Shown here: positions 1-5,929 of the stretch, in pieces
Position numbering within the stretch: the stretch's first letter is position 1
Layout of the letters: each line of letters begins with the position of its first letter
Source of the DNA: Treponema sp.
GTDB taxonomy: Bacteria; Spirochaetota; Spirochaetia; Treponematales; Breznakiellaceae
Assembly (NCBI GenBank): GCA_031284105.1
Contig: JAITAN010000003.1
Location: 1 to 7,766 of the forward strand
Length of the DNA stretch: 7,766 nt
Direction: 5' to 3'
Notes under the pieces: model-generated
Databases searched by the model: none
What the model saw: only the letters and a program-made list of their open reading frames with translations
What the model was told of the DNA's origin: nothing
Translations under genes and position numbers: made by a program

Positions 1-53
1 CTCCGCTTATTATTCTTTTGGTCTCATTTAAACTTCATATATAAGGAGATTGT

Positions 54-716
54 ATGAAAGGACATGATTATATGCCCCAAGGAGATGAGGAGTTCTTGGC
101 ATGGAGCCGCAATTTTATCGCGCTCATCGTCATCAACGCGGCCGCATGGGGCATCCCCCACGCGGTAGTAACCCTTTTGCAAAGTCTGTTTGACGATTAC
201 GAGGCCAAGCCGACAATCGCCGCGTCGGGCAACCACGGGAAAGCGGACGTTGCGGCAAAGAACGCCGCGAAAAAAGCCCTCATGCACGAGGGGCGTTCGG
301 TCGTCAAAACCTGCATTGCGCGGAACCCCGCGGTGAGCGCCGCGCAAAAGGAAGCTCTCGGCGTAACCGTGTACGGCGGCACGCGCACGCCCATCCCCGC
401 GCCCAAGAGCCGCCCCGAGTTCAGCTTTAAGGTCTTAGGCCTTATGCGGATACAAATCGACTTCCGCGATCAGGGGAGCGGCCATCGCGCTATTCCGTAC
501 GGGTACAACGGGGCCGTGTTTTGCTATGCGGCAACGGACGCGGCCGTGGGCGATTATGAGTGCCTTACGAAAAGCGTACTGCTTACACGCTCCCCGTGGA
601 CATTGACGCTGCCGCCCGGTGCGGAAGGGAAGGTGCTTTCCGGCGCGCTGATGCGGCGGAACGGGAAGGGGAGAAAGGGGCCGTGGAGCGAGATTCTCCC
701 GGTCATCATCCCCTAA
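54..716 (+). CDS. Conserved hypothetical protein with C-terminal KGPWSEI..VIIP tail
   Basis: This 220-residue protein starts at ATG 54, with an AAGGAG Shine-Dalgarno at 43-48 and 5-nt spacing. A second ATG at 72 has no comparable ribosome site. The N-terminal half is alpha-helical in character. It has an acidic start (GDEEFLAWSRNF), a hydrophobic stretch near residues 22-45, and a Lys/Ala-rich helix (AAKNAAKKALMHEGRSVV) at about 67-85. The C-terminal half, from about residue 120, looks beta-rich and Ig/fibronectin-like, and ends NGKGRKGPWSEILPVIIP. I recall similar proteins with this ending from Treponema and other gut bacteria, all without a known role; that is memory, not a search. There is no clear signal peptide. 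The gene is GC-rich, unlike the next one. A second copy of its last codons, with a similar 3' flank, occurs at 1941-2083, so it belongs to a duplicated family. No function is assigned. Confidence 0.75.
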   Translation: MKGHDYMPQGDEEFLAWSRNFIALIVINAAAWGIPHAVVTLLQSLFDDYEAKPTIAASGNHGKADVAAKNAAKKALMHEGRSVVKTCIARNPAVSAAQKEALGVTVYGGTRTPIPAPKSRPEFSFKVLGLMRIQIDFRDQGSGHRAIPYGYNGAVFCYAATDAAVGDYECLTKSVLLTRSPWTLTLPPGAEGKVLSGALMRRNGKGRKGPWSEILPVIIP

Positions 717-760
717 GAGAGGGGGGAGCGCGTCGCGGTTCGTATTACGGGAGTTTCAAC

Positions 761-802
761 CGTTTGCGCGGCGGGTTGCTCCCCACCGCAGCGGGTCAAA
801 CG
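761..802. repeat. Imperfect stem-loop after the first hypothetical gene
   Basis: Outer arms CGTTTG (761-766) and CAAACG (797-802) are perfect complements. Inside them the GC-rich flanks pair partly (CGC and GCGG blocks separated by mismatches). It lies 44 nt after the stop codon. No T-run follows, so a rho-independent terminator is not supported. Confidence 0.5.
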
Positions 803-915
803 CAATGGAAAATGGAAAAAGGAGGCGTACACGGGCTATTAAAACAGGCAAGACCGCGGTACGCGCATGAGGCGCGCATAAACGCGGCGTACAACGCGGA
901 AGGTGTTCCGTGAAA

Positions 916-930
916 GCGGCCGTCGGCCGC
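916..930. repeat. Near-perfect GC palindrome
   Basis: GCGGCCG (916-922) and CGGCCGC (924-930) are perfect complements around a single T. So short a loop makes a DNA palindrome or cruciform more natural than an RNA hairpin. Confidence 0.5.
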
Positions 931-953
931 GGGAACCGCCGCGACGGGACCGA

Positions 954-979
954 CTGTATACGGCAGAGAGCGTATACAG
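954..979. repeat. Perfect 9-bp inverted repeat
   Basis: CTGTATACG (954-962) and CGTATACAG (971-979) are exact complements around an 8-nt loop. It stands first in a chain of three hairpins that leads up to the lipoprotein gene. Confidence 0.55.
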
Positions 980-985
980 ATATAT

Positions 986-1020
986 GCCGTAAAAACCCGA
1001 AACTTTTCGGGAATAACGGC
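986..1020. repeat. Two-tier stem-loop
   Basis: Inner arms CCCGAAA (996-1002) and TTTCGGG (1005-1011) are perfect with a 2-nt loop. Outer arms GCCGT (986-990) and ACGGC (1016-1020) are also perfect. The two tiers are separated by an A-rich internal loop. It lies 60 nt upstream of the lipoprotein start. Confidence 0.55.
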
Positions 1021-1025
1021 GGCGG

Positions 1026-1045
1026 CGGCGGCATCCATGCCGCCG
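1026..1045. repeat. Perfect 9-bp stem-loop before the lipoprotein gene
   Basis: CGGCGGCAT (1026-1034) and ATGCCGCCG (1037-1045) pair perfectly. The left arm is part of a short GGC triplet run. TAAAATAAATG follows it, giving a weak terminator-like T/A asymmetry only in the sense of an A-run. It could end upstream transcription read on the minus strand, where the hairpin is followed by no T-run either. Confidence 0.45.
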
Positions 1046-1079
1046 TAAAATAAATGTTTAACAAATTATGGAGGAAAAA

Positions 1080-1919
1080 ATGAAAAAAAATGTATTTTTT
1101 ATGGCAATGCCGGTAATTGCGCTGGCATTGGGAATGGCGGTTCTTAGCTGTGGTAATGGTACAACAAACGGTACGACCGGCAAAGTATTCATTTATAGTG
1201 ATTTTCGCAATGCTATGGGACAAAACGGCGACAAATTATGCGTCATAGATGAGGGTAAAGTAAAATTTTATGGCCTGATGGACGATAGCGGCGCACAAAT
1301 TACAGAGTTTTGGTGGGGAGATACGAAATATACGTGGGGAGAGATAAAAGAGTACCAGCTTATCTTACCTGCCGGTTACAAAGGCGCGTTCATCGGCCCT
1401 AATAATAACTTATGCGTCGTAGTTGATGGCAAGGTTAAGTCTTATCATAATTTTGGAGACGGGTGGATAGAGTACGCTTCTGATTTTGCCCTGCCTTCCG
1501 GTTACAAGGGTCTATTCGGTTTGGGATTTAACCTTTGTGTACTAGTTGGCGATAAAATTATGTTTTATGAAGAGAATAATGCCGCATGGAAAGCAAGCCT
1601 AAATTACGAGGCATTTACCTTGCCTTCCGGTTTCAGTAGCGTATTCGTTCGTTATGAAGGCGATACTCCGGTACTGTATGTAACTATTGGCGACAAAATC
1701 CGGACTTATCAGTATGGTAACGGCTGGGAAGCGCGTGGTAGTGATGGTTGGGACTGGAAAGAGCAGTTCGATGCTGAGGAGGCTTCATTACCTTCTTCTG
1801 CTAAACTAATCGGTTATTTTCACGAGAATGATCCTGACTATGGGGCGCAGGCTGTTGTCGCTGATGACAGAATTATTTTTGGTTCTTCTGATATACCAGA
1901 GTTTACTATACCGAAATGA
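1080..1919 (+). CDS. Putative lipoprotein with ~45-residue LPxGYKG repeats
   Basis: The start is taken as ATG 1080 because GGAGG at 1070-1074 precedes it by 5 nt; an in-frame ATG at 1068 overlaps that ribosome site. The 279-residue product opens with a Lys-rich n-region, a hydrophobic core and VLSC, so Cys24 is the likely lipidated residue (spirochaete lipoboxes tolerate Leu and Ser here). The mature part is built of degenerate repeats, each pairing a strand motif such as LCVVVDGKVKSY with an LPxGYKG turn. The turn motifs fall at about residues 96, 138, 181 and 237. The pattern suggests a beta-propeller-like or stacked-blade fold, probably facing the periplasm or cell surface. The gene is visibly more AT-rich than its GC-rich neighbours, which suggests a separate origin. 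It is followed at once by a strong hairpin and by a fragment of another gene. No enzymatic motif is seen, so the function is unknown. Confidence 0.8.
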   Translation: MKKNVFFMAMPVIALALGMAVLSCGNGTTNGTTGKVFIYSDFRNAMGQNGDKLCVIDEGKVKFYGLMDDSGAQITEFWWGDTKYTWGEIKEYQLILPAGYKGAFIGPNNNLCVVVDGKVKSYHNFGDGWIEYASDFALPSGYKGLFGLGFNLCVLVGDKIMFYEENNAAWKASLNYEAFTLPSGFSSVFVRYEGDTPVLYVTIGDKIRTYQYGNGWEARGSDGWDWKEQFDAEEASLPSSAKLIGYFHENDPDYGAQAVVADDRIIFGSSDIPEFTIPK

Positions 1920-1924
1920 AAAAG

Positions 1925-1950
1925 CCACCGCGCCATCCGCGGCGCGGTGG
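1925..1950. repeat. Perfect 10-bp hairpin just after the lipoprotein stop
   Basis: CCACCGCGCC (1925-1934) and GGCGCGGTGG (1941-1950) are exact complements around a 6-nt loop, starting 5 nt after the TGA. A terminator role is plausible from its position, but no T-run follows. The right arm overlaps the pseudogene fragment, so the hairpin may mark the junction where the AT-rich lipoprotein gene meets older GC-rich DNA. Confidence 0.55.
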
Positions 1951-2015
1951 TGTGGCAGAATGGGAAACGGGAAAAGGGACCGCGGAGCGAGATTCTGTCG
2001 GTCATCATCCCGTAA
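1941..2015 (+). pseudogene. C-terminal remnant of a second copy of the 54-716 family
   Basis: Read in frame, the segment ends NGKREKGPRSEILSVIIP and then TAA (2013-2015). The intact protein at 54-716 ends NGKGRKGPWSEILPVIIP. Counting by eye, 47 of the last 57 nt (1959-2015 against 660-716) are identical. No start codon or body of the gene remains upstream: the AT-rich lipoprotein gene occupies that place and happens to be in the same frame. The Trp that looks conserved in the family is Arg here, as expected for decay. The similarity continues past the stop codon in patches to about 2083 against about 764. Confidence 0.7.
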
Positions 2016-2028
2016 GGGAAGTTGGGAG

Positions 2029-2057
2029 CCGGTACGCCGCCATGGGCCGCGTGCCGG
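2029..2057. repeat. 9-bp stem-loop (one G-U pair)
   Basis: CCGGTACGC (2029-2037) pairs with GCGTGCCGG (2049-2057) with a single T-G wobble. The enclosed bases can pair further (GCC with GGC around AT). It is one of three adjacent hairpins. Confidence 0.5.
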
Positions 2058-2073
2058 TTCGTAGTAAAGGGAC

Positions 2074-2095
2074 ATTCACCGCGCACGCGGTGAAT
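2074..2095. repeat. Perfect 10-bp inverted repeat
   Basis: ATTCACCGCG (2074-2083) and CGCGGTGAAT (2086-2095) are exact complements separated by CA. Only AATAGC follows, so there is no terminator T-run. Confidence 0.55.
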
Positions 2096-2103
2096 AATAG
2101 CAG

Positions 2104-2130
2104 GGGCGGGCCGCCGCAGGCGGTCTGCCC
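2104..2130. repeat. 12-bp GC-rich stem-loop, 10 of 12 paired
   Basis: GGGCGGGCCGCC (2104-2115) and GGCGGTCTGCCC (2119-2130) flank a GCA loop; the two positions that are not Watson-Crick can form G-U pairs in RNA. It lies 15 nt upstream of the ribosome site of the next gene, so it could affect that gene's leader. Confidence 0.5.
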
Positions 2131-2157
2131 GCGTATAAACGCACAAAGGAGAATACC

Positions 2158-2925
2158 ATGATGTTTGGTAACATTGGTAAAAAAAGTAAAACGGCGGTTC
2201 TGGTTGCCGTCCTGACGGCCGCCTGTGGTTTTTCCGCTGTTGCCCAAAGCGCGGAGAGCTCGTACTACGTGAGCGCAAACGGCAGCGATGGGAACAACGG
2301 GCTCTCGGAAGGAACGCCCTTCAAGACCCTCGCCCATGCCGTGGGCGCGGCGGGCAAAGGCGCGGTAAAAACCATTACCGTGCTTGGAACGTTAAAGGGA
2401 AACTCCGCGATAAGCAACACCGGCGCGGCGGAAATCCTTATTAGAGGAAAGCCGGACGGCGAGAAGGCCGTTTTACAGGGAAACGGCGAAGGCAGCGTTC
2501 TAAGGATTACCGGCGCGGCTGTCATCCGTCTTGAAAACGTGAAGATTACCGGCGGCTCGAATTCCCTTGGCGGCGGCGGCGTCTATATAGACGAGGCTGT
2601 TGTAACATTAGGGAAGGGCGGCGAAATCAGCGGCAATGAGGTTCCCTATGGCGACTACAGCTGCGGCGGCGTATATGTCTTGAGCGGTACGTTTACCATG
2701 TCCGGCGGCGAAATTAGCGGCAATACGGCGGAGAACGGCGGCGGCGTATATATCGAGAACGAGAGCGACGCCGCGTTTACCATGACCGGCGGCGCAATCA
2801 GCGGCAATACGGCTTCCGGCAGCGGCGGCGGCGTGTACGTTACATCCGGCGCGGCGTTTACCCAAGGCAAGGGCGCCGTTTCCGGCAACGCCGCAAAGAA
2901 CGGCGCGGACGTGTTCAAGGAGTAG
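2158..2925 (+). CDS. Short secreted beta-helix protein with Pmp-like GG.ISGN repeats
   Basis: ATG 2158 follows AAGGAG (2146-2151) with 6-nt spacing; an ATG at 2161 is the next codon. The 255-residue product has a Lys-rich start and a hydrophobic segment at about 12-29. Two export signals compete: A27-V28-A29 fits signal peptidase I, and LTAAC (Cys23) is a relaxed spirochaete-type lipobox. After it comes YYVSANGSDGNNG...PFKTLAHAV (about 36-62), the opening typical of DUF1565 right-handed beta-helix proteins. Repeats follow: GGEISGN (154-160), GGEISGN (183-189), GGAISGN (211-217) and a decayed GAVSGN (about 239), interleaved with GGGVYI/V. These resemble chlamydial polymorphic membrane protein repeats. 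It is short for such proteins and has no C-terminal autotransporter barrel or anchor, so it is probably a secreted or lipid-anchored surface protein. The ligand is unknown. Confidence 0.8.
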   Translation: MMFGNIGKKSKTAVLVAVLTAACGFSAVAQSAESSYYVSANGSDGNNGLSEGTPFKTLAHAVGAAGKGAVKTITVLGTLKGNSAISNTGAAEILIRGKPDGEKAVLQGNGEGSVLRITGAAVIRLENVKITGGSNSLGGGGVYIDEAVVTLGKGGEISGNEVPYGDYSCGGVYVLSGTFTMSGGEISGNTAENGGGVYIENESDAAFTMTGGAISGNTASGSGGGVYVTSGAAFTQGKGAVSGNAAKNGADVFKE

Positions 2926-3336
2926 CCGCGCCGGATCAAGAGTAACCCCCTCCTGAACCGCGGCTTCCATGATGCCGCCGGCGGCCATGCCGCTGATTGG
3001 GGGGGTGGCGGAAGCCCCGCATAAGCCCGTGAAACGGGCGGCCGGGGCTGGAGACAGGGGGGCGCGACAGGCAGGCCCCCGTATGCGGCCTGGTGTAGGG
3101 AAACAGCGCCCCCGCTCTTTATGAATAAATCAGCGCTTCCCTAGTTCCGTGGAACTCGCTTTCTGTTGAAAAAGCAAGATGAAAACATTCCGCGCATATC
3201 CCATGACGTATGCCTGCATGGAAACGAGGCGTAAGGCAGGTCAGACCTCATGAAAAAAGAGCGCCTCATTGATGAGCATCAGGTAATACCTCTGGGGATA
3301 ATTGCGAAATATTTTTCCAAGGTCCATTGTTTCCCC
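2926..3336. other. Chain of stem-loops, candidate structured RNA, upstream of the cellobiose phosphorylase gene
   Basis: No gene is supported here; an in-frame extension from ATG 3250 is rejected below. At least six hairpins follow one another. They are 2960-2993 (GC palindrome with bulges), 3013-3049 (AGCCCCG/CGGGGCT enclosing GCCCGT-GAA-ACGGGC), 3058-3080 (GGGGGC/GCCCCC), 3097-3142 (AGGGAA and GCGC pairing with GCGCTTCCCT around a 3-nt bulge), 3143-3156 (AGTTCC-GT-GGAACT) and 3158-3175 (GCTTT/AAAGC). Such density points to a folded RNA or a DNA end rather than random spacer. It does not show the core sequences I know for RNase P RNA, tmRNA, SRP RNA or the cobalamin riboswitch. Its identity and strand are unknown. 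Confidence 0.4.
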
Positions 3337-3385
3337 TATACAAACGCCGTCTTTCAACCTACAATGCAATATAATTGTTTGTATA
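3337..3385 (+). promoter_or_regulatory. Likely promoter/operator region of the cellobiose phosphorylase gene
   Basis: TATACAAAC (3337-3345) and GTTTGTATA (3377-3385) form a perfect 9-bp inverted repeat with 31 nt between the arms. A perfect TATAAT lies at 3370-3375, just before the right arm; no good -35 element sits 16-18 nt upstream of it. Smaller arms ACAAT (3361-3365) and ATTGT (3374-3378) surround the -10. The right arm overlaps the first base of the Shine-Dalgarno AAGGAG (3385-3390). The layout fits either a regulator bound at paired half-sites or an RNA stem placed against the ribosome site. Carbohydrate-responsive control is an inference from the gene it precedes. Confidence 0.5.
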
Positions 3386-3390
3386 AGGAG
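3385..3390 (+). promoter_or_regulatory. Shine-Dalgarno that decides the cellobiose phosphorylase start
   Basis: AAGGAG lies 6 nt before GTG 3397, in frame with the gene. The ATG at 3250 has only a weak AGG at 3238-3240. This site moves the start 147 nt downstream of the longest reading frame. Confidence 0.85.
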
Positions 3391-3396
3391 TATCTT

Positions 3397-5832
3397 GTGA
3401 AATACGGTCATTTTAACGATGAAGACAGGGAGTACGTGATCGAAACCCCTGCCACGCCGCTCCCCTGGATCAATTACCTGGGGAACGAGAATTTTTTCAG
3501 CCTCATCTCCAATACCGGCGGAGGCTACAGTTTTTACCGCGACGCCAAGCTGCGCCGCATCACCCGATTCCGCTACAATGATGTGCCGCAGGATACCGGC
3601 GGCCGCTGTTACTACATTCAGGACGGCTGCATAGCGCGGGGCGAGGTGTGGAGCCCCGCGTTCCTCCCGCTTAAAAAGCCGCTTGACCGGTACCGGTGCA
3701 GGCACGGCATGGGTTATACGATCTTCGAGTCCGAGAAGAAAGGGCTTGCGTCAACCCTGACCTGTTTTGTCCCGCCGGGTGAAGACTGCGAAATCAACCG
3801 GCTTACCCTTGAGAACACAAGCGGTTTGCCCAAACAGATAACGGTGGTGAGCGCGGTTGAGTGGTGCCTGTGGAACGCCGTTGACGACGGGACGAATTTC
3901 CAGCGCAACTTTTCAACCGGCGAGGTCGAAATTGAGGGGAGTACGATTTACCACAAGACCGAATACCGGGAGCGGCGCAATCATTACGCCTTTTTCAGCG
4001 TGAACCAGCCGCTCGCGGGTTTTGATACCGGCCGCGATGTGTTCCTTGGGAAATTCAACGGCTGGGATAACCCGCAGGCGGTCTTTTCCGGCAAGAGCGG
4101 CAACAGTGAAACCCACGGATGGGCGCCCATAGCCAGCCACCGCGTAACCTTTGAACTGAAAGCCGGTGAGAAAAAGAGCCTTGTTTTCGTACTGGGCTAT
4201 GCGGAACTGCCGCAAGAACGGAAGTGGGAGAAACCCGGGGTCATCAACAAGACGCCCGCACAGGATCTGCTCGCCCGTTTCGATACGGATGAAAAAGTTC
4301 AAAAAGCCTTTGACGCCCTGAGAGCCTACTGGGACGCGCTTTTAAGCCGCTTTACGGTTCAGACCGGAGACGTGAAGCTCGACCGCATGGTGAATATCTG
4401 GAACCAGTACCAGTGTATGGTAACCTTCAACATGAGCCGCAGCGCAAGTTACTTTGAGAGCGGCACGGGCCGCGGCATGGGGTTCCGTGATTCCTGTCAG
4501 GACCTGCTCGGTTTTGTCCACCTCATCCCGGAACGCGCGCGTGAGCGCATTCTCGACATCGCGGCGATCCAGTTGGAAGACGGCGGCGCGTGGCACCAGT
4601 ACCAGCCCCTTACCAAGCGGGGGAACGCGGACATCGGCGGCGGCTTCAATGACGATCCCCTGTGGCTTGTGGCGTGTACCTACGCCTATATCGCCGAAAC
4701 CGGCGATAAGGACATACTCGACGCGCCCGTTGTGTTCAACAATGTGGAAGGCACGGAAAAGCCCCTGTTTGAACACCTGCGGCGCAGCGTCAACTATACG
4801 ATTACCCGCTTGGGACCCCACGGCTTGCCGCTCATCGGGCGCGCGGACTGGAACGACTGCCTCAACCTCAACTGCTTCAGCGAAGAGCCGGGCGAGAGTT
4901 TCCAGACCACCGCGAACAAGGAAACCGGCGTTGCGGAAAGCGTCTTCATAGGCGGTATGTTCGTGCTGTACGGCGGGCAGTACGCGGAACTATGCGAGCG
5001 TTTCGGGGACAAGGCGGAAGCCGCGGAGATTCGGAAGGCGGCGGCCGCTATTGAGAAAGCCGTGCTCAAGGACGGCTGGGACGGCGAGTGGTTTATCCGC
5101 GCCTATGATGCCTATGGGCGCAAGGTCGGCGGCAACGAATGTGAAGAAGGCAAAATCTACATCGAGCCCCAGGGCATGTGCGTGATGGCGGGCATCGGCG
5201 TTGCGACAGGGGAGGCGAAGAAAGCCCTTGCAAGCGTGAAGGCGAAGCTCACCTACAAGTACGGTACGTCTTTGCTGTGGCCCTGTTACCAAAAGTACCA
5301 TGTCGAGCTTGGCGAAGTGTCGAGTTATCCGCCCGGGTTCAAGGAAAACGGCGGCGTGTTCTGCCACAATAACCCGTGGGTGAGCATTGCGGAAACCGTG
5401 ATGCGCAACCCCGATGAGGCGTTCGCCATTTACAAGCGCACCTGTCCCGCGTACCTTGAAGAAATCAGCGACGTCCACCGTACCGAGCCGTACGTCTACA
5501 GCCAGATGGCCGGCGGGCAGGAAGCTCCCTTGCGGCATCAGGGAGAGGCGAAAAACTCATGGCTTACCGGCACCGCCGCGTGGACATTCGTGAACGTGAG
5601 CCAATACCTTCTGGGCATCCGCGCGACTCATGACGGGCTTCAGGCGGATCCCTGTCTGCCGGAACGGTTCACCCATGCGCGCGTCAAGCGCCTTTTTCGG
5701 GGCGTTGTGTATGACATAGCCATTACGCGCACCGGCAAACCGGGCCTTACGGTGGAGGGGGAAGCAATTAAAGGCACCATAATACCGCTTGTTACGGGGA
5801 AGGCTGCCGTAGCGGTGGAAGTTACGGTATAG
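3397..5832 (+). CDS. cbpA: Cellobiose phosphorylase (GH94)
   Basis: The enzyme phosphorolyses cellobiose to alpha-glucose 1-phosphate and glucose in the cytoplasm, saving ATP compared with hydrolysis (EC 2.4.1.20). I set the start at GTG 3397. AAGGAG (3385-3390) precedes it by 6 nt, the protein then opens KYGHFNDEDREYVI as GH94 enzymes do, and its length becomes 811 residues, the usual family size. The ATG at 3250 would add 49 atypical residues. The order is an N-terminal beta-sandwich (to about 285), a helical linker, an alpha6/alpha6 barrel and a C-terminal sheet. The catalytic acid is Asp484 in GRADWNDCLNLNCF. RDSCQD (from 364) and SWLTGTAAW (Thr724-Gly725) belong to the substrate and phosphate sites. 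The close match to the clostridial cellobiose enzyme as I remember it (NFQRNFSTGEVEIEGS, QYQCMVTFNMSRSASYFESG) favours cellobiose over chitobiose. There is no signal peptide, and no sugar transporter lies in the window. Confidence 0.93.
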   Translation: MKYGHFNDEDREYVIETPATPLPWINYLGNENFFSLISNTGGGYSFYRDAKLRRITRFRYNDVPQDTGGRCYYIQDGCIARGEVWSPAFLPLKKPLDRYRCRHGMGYTIFESEKKGLASTLTCFVPPGEDCEINRLTLENTSGLPKQITVVSAVEWCLWNAVDDGTNFQRNFSTGEVEIEGSTIYHKTEYRERRNHYAFFSVNQPLAGFDTGRDVFLGKFNGWDNPQAVFSGKSGNSETHGWAPIASHRVTFELKAGEKKSLVFVLGYAELPQERKWEKPGVINKTPAQDLLARFDTDEKVQKAFDALRAYWDALLSRFTVQTGDVKLDRMVNIWNQYQCMVTFNMSRSASYFESGTGRGMGFRDSCQDLLGFVHLIPERARERILDIAAIQLEDGGAWHQYQPLTKRGNADIGGGFNDDPLWLVACTYAYIAETGDKDILDAPVVFNNVEGTEKPLFEHLRRSVNYTITRLGPHGLPLIGRADWNDCLNLNCFSEEPGESFQTTANKETGVAESVFIGGMFVLYGGQYAELCERFGDKAEAAEIRKAAAAIEKAVLKDGWDGEWFIRAYDAYGRKVGGNECEEGKIYIEPQGMCVMAGIGVATGEAKKALASVKAKLTYKYGTSLLWPCYQKYHVELGEVSSYPPGFKENGGVFCHNNPWVSIAETVMRNPDEAFAIYKRTCPAYLEEISDVHRTEPYVYSQMAGGQEAPLRHQGEAKNSWLTGTAAWTFVNVSQYLLGIRATHDGLQADPCLPERFTHARVKRLFRGVVYDIAITRTGKPGLTVEGEAIKGTIIPLVTGKAAVAVEVTV

Positions 5833-5844
5833 CCGCCGGCGTGA

Positions 5845-5858
5845 GGGCTTGCAAGCCC
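5845..5858 (+). terminator. Possible terminator after the cellobiose phosphorylase gene
   Basis: GGGCTTGCAAGCCC is a perfect 14-nt palindrome 12 nt after the stop codon, followed by GCTTTCC. It can form a GGGCT/AGCCC stem with a TGCA loop. The T-run is only three long, so this is a weak intrinsic terminator at best. It does separate this gene from the independent promoter that follows. Confidence 0.4.
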
Positions 5859-5891
5859 GCTTTCCAATATGAATTTTGTTAAAACATAGTA

Positions 5892-5920
5892 TTGACTATA
5901 CAAAGGGATTATTTTATTAT
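5892..5920 (+). promoter_or_regulatory. Near-consensus sigma-70 promoter for the Apt fusion gene
   Basis: TTGACT (5892-5897) and TATTAT (5915-5920) are spaced by exactly 17 nt. The expected transcription start is near A5927. A small inverted repeat, ATAGT (5886-5890) with ACTAT (5895-5899), covers the -35 and could be an operator. Because the GTG start codon is at 5930, the transcript would have only about 3 nt of leader. Confidence 0.65.
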
Positions 5921-5929
5921 GTAACCATT

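Larger units (their letters stand above)
717..1067. other. Hairpin-rich spacer without a gene
   Basis: This 351-nt spacer has no convincing reading frame on either strand. It holds at least five inverted repeats, listed separately. It also contains an orphan Shine-Dalgarno-like AAAGGAGG at 818-825, with no ATG, GTG or TTG in the following 12 nt. The first ~50 nt resemble the sequence after the pseudogene at 2015: both contain GAGC, then GGTTCGTA, then a TTCA..CCG element. This suggests a decayed cassette whose gene was lost between about 826 and 1060. The last ~20 nt before the lipoprotein gene become AT-rich. Confidence 0.6.
2016..2157. other. Spacer with three consecutive hairpins ending in a ribosome site
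   Basis: After the pseudogene stop there are three GC-rich stem-loops (2029-2057, 2074-2095 and 2104-2130), then a short stretch with ATAAACGCAC, then AAGGAG at 2146-2151 for the gene at 2158. The first part resembles the spacer after 716 in sequence order (GAGC, GGTTCGTA, TTCA..CCG). No reading frame in it looks real. Confidence 0.55.

Noticed and set aside
560..913. Open frame on the + strand overlapping the first gene
   Set aside because: It is a shadow frame of the gene at 54-716 and its spacer. Its resemblance to a frame at 1916-2161 simply reflects the nucleotide duplication of the gene tail.
717..2157. Integron cassette array with attC sites
   Set aside because: Small genes separated by hairpin spacers suggested it, but I could not find the paired RYYYAAC and GTTRRRY core boxes in the right places, and no integrase is present.
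2608..2988. 126-residue open frame on the - strand
   Set aside because: It is an Ala-rich antisense shadow of the GGC-rich repeat codons of the beta-helix gene, with no ribosome site or family resemblance.
2926..3240. RNase P RNA, tmRNA, SRP RNA or cobalamin riboswitch
   Set aside because: The conserved core sequences I would expect for these classes are not visible, so the region is left as an unassigned structured segment.
3250..3396. N-terminal extension of the cellobiose phosphorylase from ATG 3250
   Set aside because: There is no good ribosome site, the residues do not fit the family, and the segment contains a TATAAT and an inverted repeat just before a better start at GTG 3397.
4454..4951. 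165-residue open frame inside the cellobiose phosphorylase gene
   Set aside because: It is a Ser/Thr/Arg-rich out-of-frame shadow lying entirely within a well-conserved enzyme gene.
5876..5929. Apt fusion start at TTG 5876
   Set aside because: There is no Shine-Dalgarno, and a near-consensus promoter lies inside this stretch, downstream of the TTG.
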